This document shows positions 54,596 through 63,669 of a stretch of 64,000 nt of DNA, piece after piece. Numbering within the stretch: position 1 is the stretch's first letter; every line of letters begins with the position of its first letter. The notes below the pieces were generated by a model. It ran no database searches and was not told the DNA's origin. It saw only the letters and a program-made list of their open reading frames with translations. Source of the DNA: Paenibacillus amylolyticus (GTDB taxonomy: Bacteria > Bacillota > Bacilli > Paenibacillales > Paenibacillaceae); assembly GCF_029689945.1 (NCBI RefSeq), contig NZ_CP121451.1, positions 5,208,001 to 5,272,000 on the forward strand, read 5' to 3'. A program made the translations under genes and the position numbers.

Positions 54596-55693
54596 TTACT
54601 TTGCTCCACCACTCCAGACCACTCGCTCGCTCATTGCTTTGTGCTGTGCAATCAGGCAGAGTTCTGCCGCTTTGAATGCATGTTCCTGTGTCATGGCTGT
54701 CTCGGTGCGATCCAGACAATCGCGGATGAGCTGACCGAAGAACGGGTAACCGACTTTGCCTTTTACACTGTACCTAAACTCGCCTTCATGGTTTACCAGA
54801 TAGACTTGATCACCTTCCGGCTCTCTCGCTACATCAATATACTTCCGCAGCTCGATATAACCGTCCGTTCCCAGAATAACCGTACGTCCATCGCCCCATG
54901 TGCCCAGACCATCCGGTGTGAACCAATCCACTCGGAAGTAACCGGATGCTCCGTTATCACCAATCAGCGAAGCTTCACCGAAGTCCTCCAGTTCCGGGAA
55001 CTGCGGGTGATTAAAGTTATGCACACGACTGAACCCTACCTCAGCGTCCGTGCATGATGCAAACGTCAGGAATTGTTCGATCTGATGACTCCCGATATCA
55101 CAGAGAATGCCGCCATACTGCTCATGCTTGAAGAACCAGTCGGGTCTTCCTCCGGCATTCAGGCGATGCGGACCTGTACCCATAACTTGCACTACTTTGC
55201 CGATTGCCCCTTGTTCAATGAGCTGCCCCGCATAGATCGCACTTTCTACATGCAGTCGTTCACTGTAATACACCATGTACTTTTTGCCTGTTCGCTTTAC
55301 TTCTTCTCGTGCAAGCTTTAATTGCTCCAACGTGGTAAATGGGGCTTTGTCTGTAAAATAATCCTTACCTGCGGCCAGAACTCTCATGCCAAGCGGCGCA
55401 CGATCTGAAGTGATCGCTGCACTTGTCACCAATAACACCTCATCATCTGCAAGCACTTCTGCCTCAGATCCAGCGGCTTGAGCCTGCGGGAACTGCTTCC
55501 GGAATGCCTCTACCTTCGCCGGGTCGGGATCATATACCCACTTAAGGGTAGCTCCAGCCTCCAACAATCCTCCAACCATGCCGTAGATATGCCCGTGATC
55601 TAGCGCAACAGCAGCAATCGTGAACTCACCCGGACCACATACGACCTCTTTTGTGACACTTTTTGGTGCATAGAACATCCCGTCTTTAGCCAT
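54596..55693 (-). CDS. Gfo/Idh/MocA family oxidoreductase
   Basis: NAD(P)-dependent sugar or inositol dehydrogenase type, 365 residues. The Rossmann start is VALDHGHIYGMVGGLLEAGA with YDPDPAKVEAF. The catalytic-side motif is AGKDYFTDKAPFTTLEQLK (the usual E-K-P-x replaced by D-K-A-P), and YYSERLHVESA follows. GILCDIGSHQIEQFL carries the conserved Asp-x-x-x-His pair. GGGATGGGATGAC precedes the ATG. Last of three genes reading isomerase-dehydrogenase-dehydrogenase, a common sugar or inositol catabolic unit. Substrate unknown. Confidence 0.87.
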   Translation of the reverse strand: MAKDGMFYAPKSVTKEVVCGPGEFTIAAVALDHGHIYGMVGGLLEAGATLKWVYDPDPAKVEAFRKQFPQAQAAGSEAEVLADDEVLLVTSAAITSDRAPLGMRVLAAGKDYFTDKAPFTTLEQLKLAREEVKRTGKKYMVYYSERLHVESAIYAGQLIEQGAIGKVVQVMGTGPHRLNAGGRPDWFFKHEQYGGILCDIGSHQIEQFLTFASCTDAEVGFSRVHNFNHPQFPELEDFGEASLIGDNGASGYFRVDWFTPDGLGTWGDGRTVILGTDGYIELRKYIDVAREPEGDQVYLVNHEGEFRYSVKGKVGYPFFGQLIRDCLDRTETAMTQEHAFKAAELCLIAQHKAMSERVVWSGGAK

Positions 55694-55750
55694 GTCATCC
55701 CATCCCTATTATAAAATTTTGTTTACAATGATTGGTCTAATATAACGTCT

Positions 55751-56921
55751 TCATTTAAACGTCTGACTCAGATCAGCAGGTTGACTGCCACTGAATGCCT
55801 TGTCTTTCTTCGTCGTGGAACCCGCAATGCGTTCCTGCAGATGCTCGTAGAACAGATCCTCGTCGATCGGCAGATCCACCCAGTTATCCGTCCAGGTAGA
55901 CAGCAGCATCGCATTCGACAATGTTAATCCGTGTATACCATCCTCACCGGGAGCAATAAGGGGTGCGCCTGTACGAATCGCATCAACCCAATTGCGAATC
56001 AGACCCGGGTGACCTGTTTCCACACCTGTAATCGGAATCTCGCATTTCCAACATTCAGGCTGTCCAAAACCTCCGGTAAACCGCTGATTGAATTCAGGCT
56101 CGGATTCCCGAAGTCGCCAGAATGTCAGCTTTCCATCTTCGATTACGATTTTACCTCGGTCTCCGTTGACCTCGAATCGGTTCGTACCTGGTGCTTCACC
56201 TGTAGTCGTTACGAAGACACCTGTTGCACCATTTTCATACTCCACATAAGCGGTTACATCATCTTCCACTTCAATGTTCCGATACTTGCCAAACGAACAG
56301 AAAGCACGCATTCGCACCGGCATCATGCCAATGGTCCACTGCCACAGATCCAGTTGATGCGGGTCCTGGTTAATCAGTACACCGCCGCCTTCACCTGCCC
56401 AAGTTGCCCGCCAGCCGCCGGAATCATAGTAACTCTGGGATCGGTACCAGTTCGTAATAATCCAGTTGGTACGCCGTACCTCACCAAGTTCCCCGACGCA
56501 ATCAAGTCTCTTAGTTTAATGTAGAGTGGGTTGGTCCGCTGGTTATACATCATGGAAAAGACTTTACCACTGGCTGCGGCCGCCTCATTCATCTTGCGCA
56601 CCTGTTTCGTATACACCCCGGCCGGCTTCTCGATCATGACATGCAAGCCATGCTGGAAAGCCTGGATGGCCTGTTCCGGGTGGTCATAGTGCGGCGTTGC
56701 AATAATGACTGCATCAATCGTACCCGAAGCCATCATCTGCTCTGCATCCTGCCAATAGGTGACCGTAGCCGGCAGATGACTCGATACCCAGCTCTCCATC
56801 TCTCTTCTTACATCACATACCGCGACCAGTTCTGCACCAGGTACTTCTCCGGCCACCAACGTTCTGGCATGTGCTGCCCCATGTTACCTATGCCAATAAC
56901 CGCTACTCGTACGATACTCAT
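55751..56921 (-). pseudogene. Gfo/Idh/MocA family oxidoreductase, frameshifted twice
   Basis: About 390 residues when repaired. Start at 56921, ATGA-overlapping the isomerase stop: MSIVRVAVIGIGNMG, the Rossmann glycine motif. At the C run 56877-56880 one base is missing (then AHARTLVAGEVPGAELVAVC). At 56491-56494 another is missing (LIASG, then ELGEVRRTNWIITNWYRSQS). MIEKPAGVYTKQVRKMNEAA contains the catalytic E-K-P, and GGGVLINQDPHQLDLWQWTI contains the Asp-x-x-x-His of the active site. Both breaks are in four-base runs. Probably an intact enzyme in the organism, working with its neighbours. Confidence 0.85.
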
Positions 56922-57835
56922 GACTGCTCCTCCTCGTCCACACGACGCTCAATTTCGGCGAATACGTCTGCAAAATGCTGTAACATCGCCTTGGAATCCA
57001 AGGCACCACTAAAGTCCTCAATGCCGTAATATCCGTCATATCCGACGGTACGAAGATCCCGCACCATCTGTACCCAATCGACCATGCCTTCAGTCAGCGG
57101 CGTCCAGTGACATTTCCAGACTGTATTCAGTGCCACTCCACTGCTCTGCTCAGTCACATTAGCTTTTTGCGAATCTTTATCTTCTGGTGCAAACCACCCG
57201 GCATTTTTCACATGCACATGAGCCAGGTAAGGGCCTAGCAGCTCAAGTCCCATCCGATGATTCTCATATCCTTCATGCACCATATTGCCTGGATCGTACA
57301 ATACACCCACATGCTGCGGGTCCAACGATTGCACAAGCCGATAGGCCAGCGACGCCGTCGGTGCAATCGTCTGATGATGCGTCTCAACAATCGCCTTGAT
57401 GTTGTACTGTTTGGCCAGATCCTGTACTTCACTCAGGTAATCAACGGCTTTACGATACAACTCAGGATAACGGGTCTGGCGATCATATCCAGGAACACCC
57501 ACACGCATCATGGATGCTCCCAACCCGGCCGCAGCCTGAAACGCCTGCTCGGTGGCAGACAGATCTCCACAGTTCAGATACGGAACGAGTGCAATGGATT
57601 TTCTGCCTTGCCCTGCCGTCGCTTCACGAAAAACAGGGACCTGTTCTTGCCAGCGGCTTGGATCTACGGAGCATCGATTATTTCTCCAGTAAGAAGGCTC
57701 TTCGGATATCGCATCTTCAGGAATTCCGCGGAAACGCCACTCTATTCCTTCAATCCCCGCTGCTGCCGCAGCCGATGCCAATTCTTCTGCATTCAGATCA
57801 GGGGTAGCCACGGTGAATACAGACAGTTTCATCAT
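56918..57835 (-). CDS. Sugar phosphate isomerase/epimerase (xylose isomerase-like TIM barrel)
   Basis: Protein of 305 residues of the AP-endonuclease-2/IolE-IolI-like barrel. LASAAAAAGIEGIEWRFRGI, IKAIVETHHQTIAPTASLAY (Glu and His that bind metal), VGVLYDPGNMVHEGYENHRM and LAHVHVKNAGWFAP (Asp, His, His), then GYYGIEDFSGALDSKAML (final Glu) outline the metal site. AAGGAGATGG precedes the ATG. First gene of the operon with two Gfo/Idh/MocA dehydrogenases. Likely isomerises a keto-sugar or inositol derivative. Confidence 0.88.
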   Translation of the reverse strand: MMKLSVFTVATPDLNAEELASAAAAAGIEGIEWRFRGIPEDAISEEPSYWRNNRCSVDPSRWQEQVPVFREATAGQGRKSIALVPYLNCGDLSATEQAFQAAAGLGASMMRVGVPGYDRQTRYPELYRKAVDYLSEVQDLAKQYNIKAIVETHHQTIAPTASLAYRLVQSLDPQHVGVLYDPGNMVHEGYENHRMGLELLGPYLAHVHVKNAGWFAPEDKDSQKANVTEQSSGVALNTVWKCHWTPLTEGMVDWVQMVRDLRTVGYDGYYGIEDFSGALDSKAMLQHFADVFAEIERRVDEEEQS

Positions 57836-57849
57836 GATCCATCTCCTTA

Positions 57850-57863
57850 TGTAAACGTATTCA
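57850..57863 (-). promoter_or_regulatory. cre-like or LacI-type operator
   Basis: TGAATACGTTTACA matches 13 of 14 positions of TGWAANCGNTNWCA. It ends just before the ribosome site of the isomerase gene, where CcpA or a LacI-family repressor would block the operon. Confidence 0.6.
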
Positions 57864-58002
57864 TTTTATGTCGTAAAGGCATTGTATCACTCCACTGAAC
57901 GTCCACATAGAGGAAAACGCCAACAGATGAATGACAGATAACGAACAGCGCACATTCCCCATTCAGAGATAACTTCTCAAGATCAGTTTAGGATCTCAAA
58001 TC

Positions 58003-58050
58003 AAAAAGACATCCTTGGGAACAGAGTCAATTCTGTTCAAAGATGTCTTG
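58003..58050 (-). terminator. Terminator of the phosphoesterase gene
   Basis: Minus strand AAGACATC and GATGTCTT with a second inner pairing (ACAGA/TCTGT) form a long stem followed by TTTTTGA, 40 bases after the stop. Confidence 0.8.
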
Positions 58051-58091
58051 TACAATCATTTATTTTATATATAGGATGAACTCATATCTCT

Positions 58092-58592
58092 CTATTCCCG
58101 ATCAAAGAACACGTGTTCAGCCTGTAATTTACCCTGCTCTATTGTCATGATTCCAAATGAATATTGCTTCTGGAAACGTTTATCTGTAGGCGACCCTGGA
58201 TTAAATACCAGTGTATTATCCACGGTATGCATCACCGGGATGTGTGAGTGTCCGTAGATCACAGCATCCACATGCTGGCCTGCAAAGGTATGAATTGCAT
58301 TCTGCTCCGTACCCTTTGATCCCAGATGCCCGTGCACTAGCCCCAGACGAAGTCCTTCCACTTCAACAATACGGGAATAACCCAGTTTTTCAGCGATTTC
58401 AGACGGGTCTGTATTACCAGCTACCCCTTCGACAGGTGCATACTCGCTAAGCAATGGGTATACGCTCCAATCCGACCAGTCACCCGCGTGAAGAATGAGA
58501 TCGGCACTCGCAAGTACATCCACGAGCCTGGCAGGTAATTTCTGTGATTTACGTGAACAATGCGTATCGGAAATGACTACGATTTTTTTCAT
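58092..58592 (-). CDS. Metallophosphoesterase (YfcE/MJ0936 type)
   Basis: Protein of 166 residues with every metal-site motif of the YfcE-type calcineurin-like family: VVISDTHCSR, LILHAGDWSD, GVAGNTDP, GLVHGHLG and VIYGHSHIPVMH, then LVFNPGSPTDKR. These enzymes hydrolyse phosphodiesters in vitro; the cellular substrate is uncertain. GGTGGGGTG precedes the ATG. Monocistronic, with its own terminator. Confidence 0.92.
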   Translation of the reverse strand: MKKIVVISDTHCSRKSQKLPARLVDVLASADLILHAGDWSDWSVYPLLSEYAPVEGVAGNTDPSEIAEKLGYSRIVEVEGLRLGLVHGHLGSKGTEQNAIHTFAGQHVDAVIYGHSHIPVMHTVDNTLVFNPGSPTDKRFQKQYSFGIMTIEQGKLQAEHVFFDRE

Positions 58593-58629
58593 ATGGACAC
58601 CCCACCTTTCCTCTACCTCTTATTACAAT

Positions 58630-59063
58630 CTATTCTGTCTGCGATGAGACAGCTTGCATCTGGGAACTGGAGCGCTCCATATCTTCAAGTGTAATCGATG
58701 CAAAGAACTGCTCCACCTTCTCCTCGGCAACCTGATACAGATTGGTCAGCAGGCTGTCTATATTCAAGCCCACTTCACAATCTGGGTTACAATTTCCATG
58801 AATCGGAAATAATGGACCTTCGTCCTTGGCGGCCTGATAGATCATGGCCAATGTAATTTCACTTGCCGGCTTAGCCAGATAGAAACCTCTTGTTCCAGGA
58901 GAAGAATTCACCAGTCCCGCCTTTTCAGCCCGCCCAGAATACGTCTGACAACGACCGGGTTGGTATTCACGCTACCTGCAATGTGTGCAGACGTGATTCG
59001 TTCAGGCGCGCTGAGTGACAATAACAACAAACAATGCACACTGACCGAAAAATGAGTACTCAT
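58630..59063 (-). pseudogene. Rrf2 family transcriptional regulator, frameshifted
   Basis: About 144 residues when repaired. The true start at 59063 (GGTGG upstream) reads MSTHFSVSVHCLLLLSLSAP. The winged helix follows: ITSAHIAGSVNTNPVVVRRI, then LGGLK. At plus-strand 58922-58925 one base is missing; the next frame continues KAGLVNSSPGTRGFYLAKPA. FPIHGNCNPDCEVGLNID holds two Cys in the place where Rrf2 proteins bind an iron-sulfur cluster or sense oxidants; the spacing recalls YwnA-like members. The frameshift lies in a run, so probably an error. Confidence 0.85.
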
Positions 59064-59105
59064 GATTAACCACCTTTATTTAATATAATCCAGGACATGC
59101 TGACG

Positions 59106-59483
59106 TTATTCAGAGAACAGATCCTTTTCGGGACGTGCTCTGATCTTGAGCTGCCGCACACTGTATTCCAATTGCTTCACAATATCATCCAGCTGTTTGC
59201 GATCAATCTTGGTCGGATCTTCCACCGGTTTCGCGGAAGACTTGAGATCGCGGATCGTTAACTGCTGCTCTTGCCATTTGTCCATCAGATCTGCAATATT
59301 GGCATAGAAACGTTCATAATCTTTGATGACCAGATCAAGATAAGCATCTACCTCATCCGGATCATAACCACGAAGTTTATAATTGAATTGTTTTTCATGT
59401 ATCGATAACGCATCTAGCTGTACACCCAATTGTTTAAACAATTGTCTTTGTTTATCCAATCTTCGTTTCATATGTTCATCCAT
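59106..59483 (-). CDS. DivIVA-domain protein (GpsB-like)
   Basis: Cytoplasmic protein of about 125 residues. IHEKQFNYKLRGYDPDEVDA, then YLDLVIKDYERFYANIADL, is the lipid-binding DivIVA/GpsB domain, including the R-G-Y-D-x-x-E-V-D core. A helical, Lys-rich C-terminus follows. GpsB coordinates cell-wall synthesis at the septum. This one has an extra 25-residue N-terminal helix (EHMKRRLDKQRQLFKQLG), so it may be a related paralogue instead. The start is the ATG after GGAGGTTGTC; longer frames upstream lack a ribosome site. Confidence 0.78.
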   Translation of the reverse strand: MDEHMKRRLDKQRQLFKQLGVQLDALSIHEKQFNYKLRGYDPDEVDAYLDLVIKDYERFYANIADLMDKWQEQQLTIRDLKSSAKPVEDPTKIDRKQLDDIVKQLEYSVRQLKIRARPEKDLFSE

Positions 59484-59682
59484 ATTGACAACCTCCATTA
59501 TAAGCCAAGCCGTGGTCCTTTTATCAATGAAGAACATACGGCATTTTCTCTCTCTATTTTTTATAACACATAATCCGTCAGATATAAAATGATACGACCC
59601 TATTCCTTACGAAAATGATTGCTTTTCGTGCAATTCGGGTAAAGACTCTCTACACCCCACAACGGGAAAGGAGCATGTTGTT

Positions 59683-60249
59683 ATGAGTACATTAACCCAA
59701 GAGCAGATGCAAGAATTAAAAAAAGCCCTTTTAGAGCAACGCGAAAACTTGCAGCGCCATTTTGAATCCAGCATGGAAGACGGTGCTCCAGTCGAGTCGC
59801 TGAAAGATTCAACTGGTGAGCTGTCCTCCTATGATAATCACCCGGCGGATGCCGGTACGGAAACATTTGAACGCAGCCGTGATCTGGCGATTGACGATAC
59901 ATTAACAGACGAATTCAATCAAGTGAACGACGCATTGGAACGTATGGAACAAGGTACATACGGAACCTGTGTAACCTGCGGTGAAGATATTCCTTTTGAA
60001 CGTCTCGAAGCTATCCCCTATACCGCTTACTGTATAGATGACACGCCTAACCGGGATATTAGCAACGATCGACCCGTTGAAGAGGAAGTCATGACTATGC
60101 CTCCAAGCGGTGCTGGAGAAGGAAGACAGCGTAACGCCGGCAAGTTCGACAACGCAGATGCCTGGGAAGCGGTCGAAGAATACGGTACATCCAACTCCCC
60201 TGCAACAGCAGCCAAACGGGATGTGAAGGACTATGATGAGAACATGTAA
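59683..60249 (+). CDS. yteA: YteA-like TraR/DksA zinc-finger protein
   Basis: Protein of 188 residues. LKDSTGELSSYDNHPADAGT, FERSRDLAIDDTLTDEFNQV and MEQGTYGTCVTCGEDIPFER, then LEAIPYTAYCIDD, follow the YteA pattern. The finger shows C-x2-C and only one later Cys, so a full four-Cys zinc site is not visible. NRDISNDRPVEEEV is another YteA block. In B. subtilis yteA is sporulation-associated. AAAGGAG precedes the ATG. Followed by a strong terminator. Confidence 0.85.
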   Translation: MSTLTQEQMQELKKALLEQRENLQRHFESSMEDGAPVESLKDSTGELSSYDNHPADAGTETFERSRDLAIDDTLTDEFNQVNDALERMEQGTYGTCVTCGEDIPFERLEAIPYTAYCIDDTPNRDISNDRPVEEEVMTMPPSGAGEGRQRNAGKFDNADAWEAVEEYGTSNSPATAAKRDVKDYDENM

Positions 60250-60334
60250 GTTCGTTATGAACTGAGACGGACGCGTCAAAAAGTGAATTTAATCCAATAG
60301 GCTGCTCCACCGTCAGCCTTCATTACCACGCATC

Positions 60335-60359
60335 AAAAAGCCGCCAATGGCGGCTTTTT
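60335..60359. terminator. Bidirectional terminator after yteA
   Basis: AAAAAGCCGCC-AAT-GGCGGCTTTTT is a perfect stem with A and T runs on both sides, between yteA (+) and the HTH regulator (-). Confidence 0.92.
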
Positions 60360-60435
60360 CTAGTTTTCTCCAATGTAGTCTTCCACATTTGCCATTACTT
60401 ACTTCCAACCAAATCACTGAACACTTTCCGTACGC

Positions 60436-61128
60436 TTATTCTTCCGAATCATTATCCGATGATGCAGATTCCCGCCGCTTCGAAACAGATCGGGATGCTT
60501 TCGGACTTGATTTGGCCTTACCCGAAGTGGCTTTCTTTTTCTCTTTCGTATCTGTCTTGGAAGCAGGTGTCTGCATTATAGGTTTAGAAAGGGCAGAGAA
60601 TAACTGAAACACCTCATGATCCCCTTGTTGATTCTCTTTCGTTGTATAGGGTTCACAGAGTTTTATAATGTCATTATATAACTGCTCTACTTCCTCACGA
60701 GTTGCATACAGCGTCATGTCCGAGAGAAACATCCGATCTTCGTTTTCTGCCTGATGCATGAACCGCTGACGACTCTGTTCGAACATCTCATTTAATAATT
60801 TGAGCGTTTCGGACCGAAACACCTGTTTCAGTGGTGAGTTTTCATTGTCTTCATCTTCATGACGAAGATGGATTTCTCCGGAGAATGGTTCGTAATATTT
60901 AGCAATAATGCCATTAATCTCACGCGTGGAAACGATGGTCAGCAGACCAATTTTCTCCAGCTTTTTCACATGATAATGAACTTTGGCTGGCACCTCACCC
61001 ATCTGGTCGGCGATTTCTTTGACAGTGGATGGTCTACCCTGCCTGTTAAACATATTCATGATCTGTATCCGATACGGATCGGAGTAGATTTTAATTTCTT
61101 CAATGGTTGAAAGAACCTTGTGCTCCAT
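60436..61128 (-). CDS. ArsR-type helix-turn-helix regulator with basic tail
   Basis: Protein of 230 residues. The N-terminal winged helix has YSDPYRIQIMNMFNRQGRPS, VKEIADQMGEVPAKVHYHVK and KLEKIGLLTIVSTREING. A helical middle follows. The last 45 residues are a low-complexity Lys/Ser/Ala-rich tail (KEKKKATSGKAKSSPKASRS) that could aid DNA binding. GAGGATACAGGA precedes the ATG. It lies downstream of the MFS exporter on the same strand and probably controls it. Effector unknown. Confidence 0.82.
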   Translation of the reverse strand: MEHKVLSTIEEIKIYSDPYRIQIMNMFNRQGRPSTVKEIADQMGEVPAKVHYHVKKLEKIGLLTIVSTREINGIIAKYYEPFSGEIHLRHEDEDNENSPLKQVFRSETLKLLNEMFEQSRQRFMHQAENEDRMFLSDMTLYATREEVEQLYNDIIKLCEPYTTKENQQGDHEVFQLFSALSKPIMQTPASKTDTKEKKKATSGKAKSSPKASRSVSKRRESASSDNDSEE

Positions 61129-61262
61129 TCCTGTATCCTCATTTCCGGGCTACCTGTTGTCCATCAATGTCTCTATTATACCGCTCCGTCTGGGGTTCGG
61201 TCAAAACGAGCCGGAAATGAATGGATTCAGAAAATCAGCTGATGATTGCTTCTGAATATACT

Positions 61263-62551
61263 TCACAGAGCACTTCGAAAACTTTTGCTAAATAACAGCA
61301 TACCTGCTGACATGGCAAGCATAATACCAAAGACGATAAACAGAACAGGCATGCTCATCCAATCTGCAAGTGCTCCCGAAGCCAGGCTTCCAAGGGGGGC
61401 GACACTCACGACGAGCATACTCTGTAGAGCATACACTCTGCCCAGCATTTCGGAAGGGGTAACCTCCATCAGATACGTCGCCAGCGGGGTCGTAGCCAGT
61501 GGAATACCCAATCCCATCAGAAGACAAAAGACTGCTGCAACAGGCAATTGGAAGGACGTCATATACGCCGGGAGTGCGGTCATGGCATAACTGAGACCCA
61601 ACATAACAACACCACTGATAACCAGAACACTTTTGCGGTAATGGGCACCCCTTTGCGTCATCCACACCCCACCAAGCACCATGCCTCCTACCATTAGCCC
61701 ACTGAGCAGACTTAATCCCCCGGCACCAGCGTGCAACGTTTCAATGACATAGGGCGTACGAAGCACATTGAACGGCATCAGGCAGAAATTGACGAAGGCA
61801 AACAACAGGGATACGATCAATAATAAGGCATGTTTACGGAGAAAATAAAAAGCTTCCGCCATTTCGGAGAATATACTGCGTTTATCGGGTGGAACAGAGT
61901 CCGATTCAGATAGTATTTTATTTTCATTGTTAGCAGATGTGGAACCTTCAGGGTAGCCAACTCGACTCATCATCAAAGCACTAAGCGCAAACAACCCCGC
62001 ATCAATCAGGATCGTCCAGGCAATGCCTATTGAAGCAATGAGTGCACCCGCCACTGCCAGTCCTGCGAGTTCGGCTACTCGGGTAGCGGAAGAGGACATG
62101 GCATTACCCGATAGCAGCATCGATGGGGAAGCAGTCTGGGCACACTGGACACCTCTGCAGGAATAGTGAAGCATTCCAGCAAAGAATTCAGAATGGTAAT
62201 GACAAACAGATGCCAGACTTCAAGCTGACCCAATCCAAACAGCAGCGCTGTAATGCCTACGAACAGCCCCCTGCCGGTATTCGTAATCACAATCACTTTT
62301 TTGAGAGACATGCGATCTACCAAAGCCCCCGCAAACAGACCGAGAAAGATACTGGGCAAAAAATTCACCGCTAGCAAAGTACCCATCAGCACTTTTGAAC
62401 CGGTCAGAATGTACACCATCCAGCTGTATGCAATCGAATCAATGGAATCACCAAATCGGGATACAACTTTACTGAGCATAAACTGCATATATGGCCTAAT
62501 TCGTATTAATTCCCCTATACCTTGCTTGCCAACGGCTGTGCTATCATTCAT
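61263..62551 (-). pseudogene. MFS transporter, frameshifted
   Basis: Multidrug-type MFS exporter of about 429 residues when repaired, with 12 predicted helices. The first part (MNDSTAVGKQGIGELIRI to AEVSSVPRLLP) includes LFAGALVDRMSLKKVIVITN, the loop 2-3 signature. At the plus-strand G run 62125-62128 one base is missing. The next frame continues as PSMLLSGNAMSSSATRVAEL, then AGLAVAGALIASIGIAWTIL. LMGLGIPLATTPLATYLMEV lies near the C-terminus. GAGGAGTGG precedes the ATG. Substrate unknown; the HTH gene downstream may respond to it. Confidence 0.85.
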
Positions 62552-62731
62552 GAACTTCCACTCCTCAACGTTAAAATATTTTTCATGTTAATTTTATTTT
62601 AACGCAAGTTAAGCAGAAATCAATACCTTCGTGAAAATAATTTTAACGTTAGGTGAGCAAAGTAAAATCTCGTTCTGCTTTCAAATCAATCGTAATCAAC
62701 ACAAGGGCTTTTTGAACAATCTGCTACAACA

Positions 62732-62758
62732 CAAAAAACAGACCACATGTGGTCTGCT
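62732..62758 (-). terminator. Terminator of the barnase-like operon
   Basis: Minus strand CAGACCACATGTGGTCTG is a perfect palindromic stem followed by TTTTTTGTG, 40 bases after the small downstream frame. Confidence 0.88.
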
Positions 62759-62798
62759 CGGACTGGATTGCATTTACTTGAACTACCTTTATTTGCTG

Positions 62799-62942
62799 CT
62801 ACTTTCCAACACGCAATATAAATCCAGGCTGTTCCGCCTGTACCTCCAACATCAAATCGCGTACCCATCCTGCTTCATTCCCCAGTCGGTCTTCGCTGAT
62901 TCCGTAGTTGGTCCATTCTCCAGCCAGAATCATGAGGTTCAT
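62799..62942 (-). CDS. Small protein (47 aa) directly downstream of the barnase-like RNase
   Basis: A 47-codon frame: MNLMILAGEWTNYGISEDRL, then GNEAGWVRDLMLEVQAEQPG and FILRVGK. GGAG lies about 11 bases before the ATG. It starts 15 bases after the RNase stop and ends before a strong terminator, the place occupied by the inhibitor in other barnase operons. It does not resemble barstar, which is about 90 residues. Acidic and short. Could be an unusual inhibitor, an unrelated small protein or a remnant. Confidence 0.5.
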   Translation of the reverse strand: MNLMILAGEWTNYGISEDRLGNEAGWVRDLMLEVQAEQPGFILRVGK

Positions 62943-62957
62943 GGTCTGCTGTCTCCT

Positions 62958-63398
62958 CTATTTCATGCGTGTAAATGAAGCATAGTGATCTGTCGTTTTG
63001 TAGATGAGTCCATCATTGGAATACACAATTCGATCCGAGTTACGGAAGCCGGAAGTATAGTTAATATCCGCTTCACGCCATGTACGTCCGCTGGCCGCAG
63101 GCAGTAGCCCTTCCCGATTGCCAAATACGTCTCCGCCGATGCTTTTCCCGGGAGCCACTACAGCCAAGTTTCCTTGTGACGCTACCCAGCCGAGTCCTGT
63201 GGCTTGTGATTTGGTAATAAAGTTACATGGCAACGTTCCGTTTGCACTCAAATAGTTTGCGACACCTGTAAACGTATTAATGATGGTACATGATGCAGCA
63301 GATGCCTTCTGCTGTGGAACTGGGGAGAACTGTGAACCTGTGAAGAAAACAAATGTTAACAACAATGCCAGTAAAGCGGTCGATATCAACTTTTTCAT
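62958..63398 (-). CDS. Secreted barnase-type ribonuclease
   Basis: Extracellular guanyl-preferring RNase of 146 residues, homologous to barnase. A signal peptide (KKLISTALLALLLTFVFFTG, cleavage near KASA) is followed by IINTFTGVANYLSANGTLPC, LGWVASQGNLAVVAPGKSIG, GRTWREADINYTSGFRNSDR and IYKTTDHYASFTRMK. The catalytic Glu (WREAD), two Arg (GFRNSDR) and His (TTDHY) equivalent to barnase Glu73, Arg83, Arg87 and His102 are all present. One difference is a pair of Cys residues (AASC and LPC) that could form a disulfide. The start is the ATG 9 bases after GGGAGG. No barstar homologue is seen beside it. Confidence 0.93.
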   Translation of the reverse strand: MKKLISTALLALLLTFVFFTGSQFSPVPQQKASAASCTIINTFTGVANYLSANGTLPCNFITKSQATGLGWVASQGNLAVVAPGKSIGGDVFGNREGLLPAASGRTWREADINYTSGFRNSDRIVYSNDGLIYKTTDHYASFTRMK

Positions 63399-63599
63399 CA
63401 ATCCGGCCTCCCGATCCCTCAAAGTAGATGAACGTTGTCACGATATACGTACTGTAAGCTGTAACTGTCTCGTTGTACGTTCTGCTAGATTATAGTAAAC
63501 AAGTCATCTCATGACTATTTATATCACACCATTTTGGTAGAAATATCAAATTTAAACGCTAAAATTGTAAAATATTATAATTGTAACATTTTAAGACAG

Positions 63600-63632
63600 A
63601 AAAAGAAGACTCTCATCCCTGAAGATGGAGTC
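63600..63632 (-). terminator. Probable terminator of the right-edge dehydrogenase gene
   Basis: Minus strand GACTCCATC and GATGAGAGTC pair imperfectly and are followed by TTCTTTTTC, 38 bases after the stop. Confidence 0.55.
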
Positions 63633-63669
63633 TGCATTATCTAGTATGTTTAAATTCACTTGACCTAAT

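Noticed and set aside
62686-62868. A 60-codon minus-strand frame near the barnase-like gene
   Set aside because: It lies out of frame with the better-supported 47-codon frame, has no ribosome site and runs through the terminator hairpin.
62799-62942. Calling the 47-residue frame barstar
   Set aside because: It is half the length of barstar and shares no recognisable block with it.
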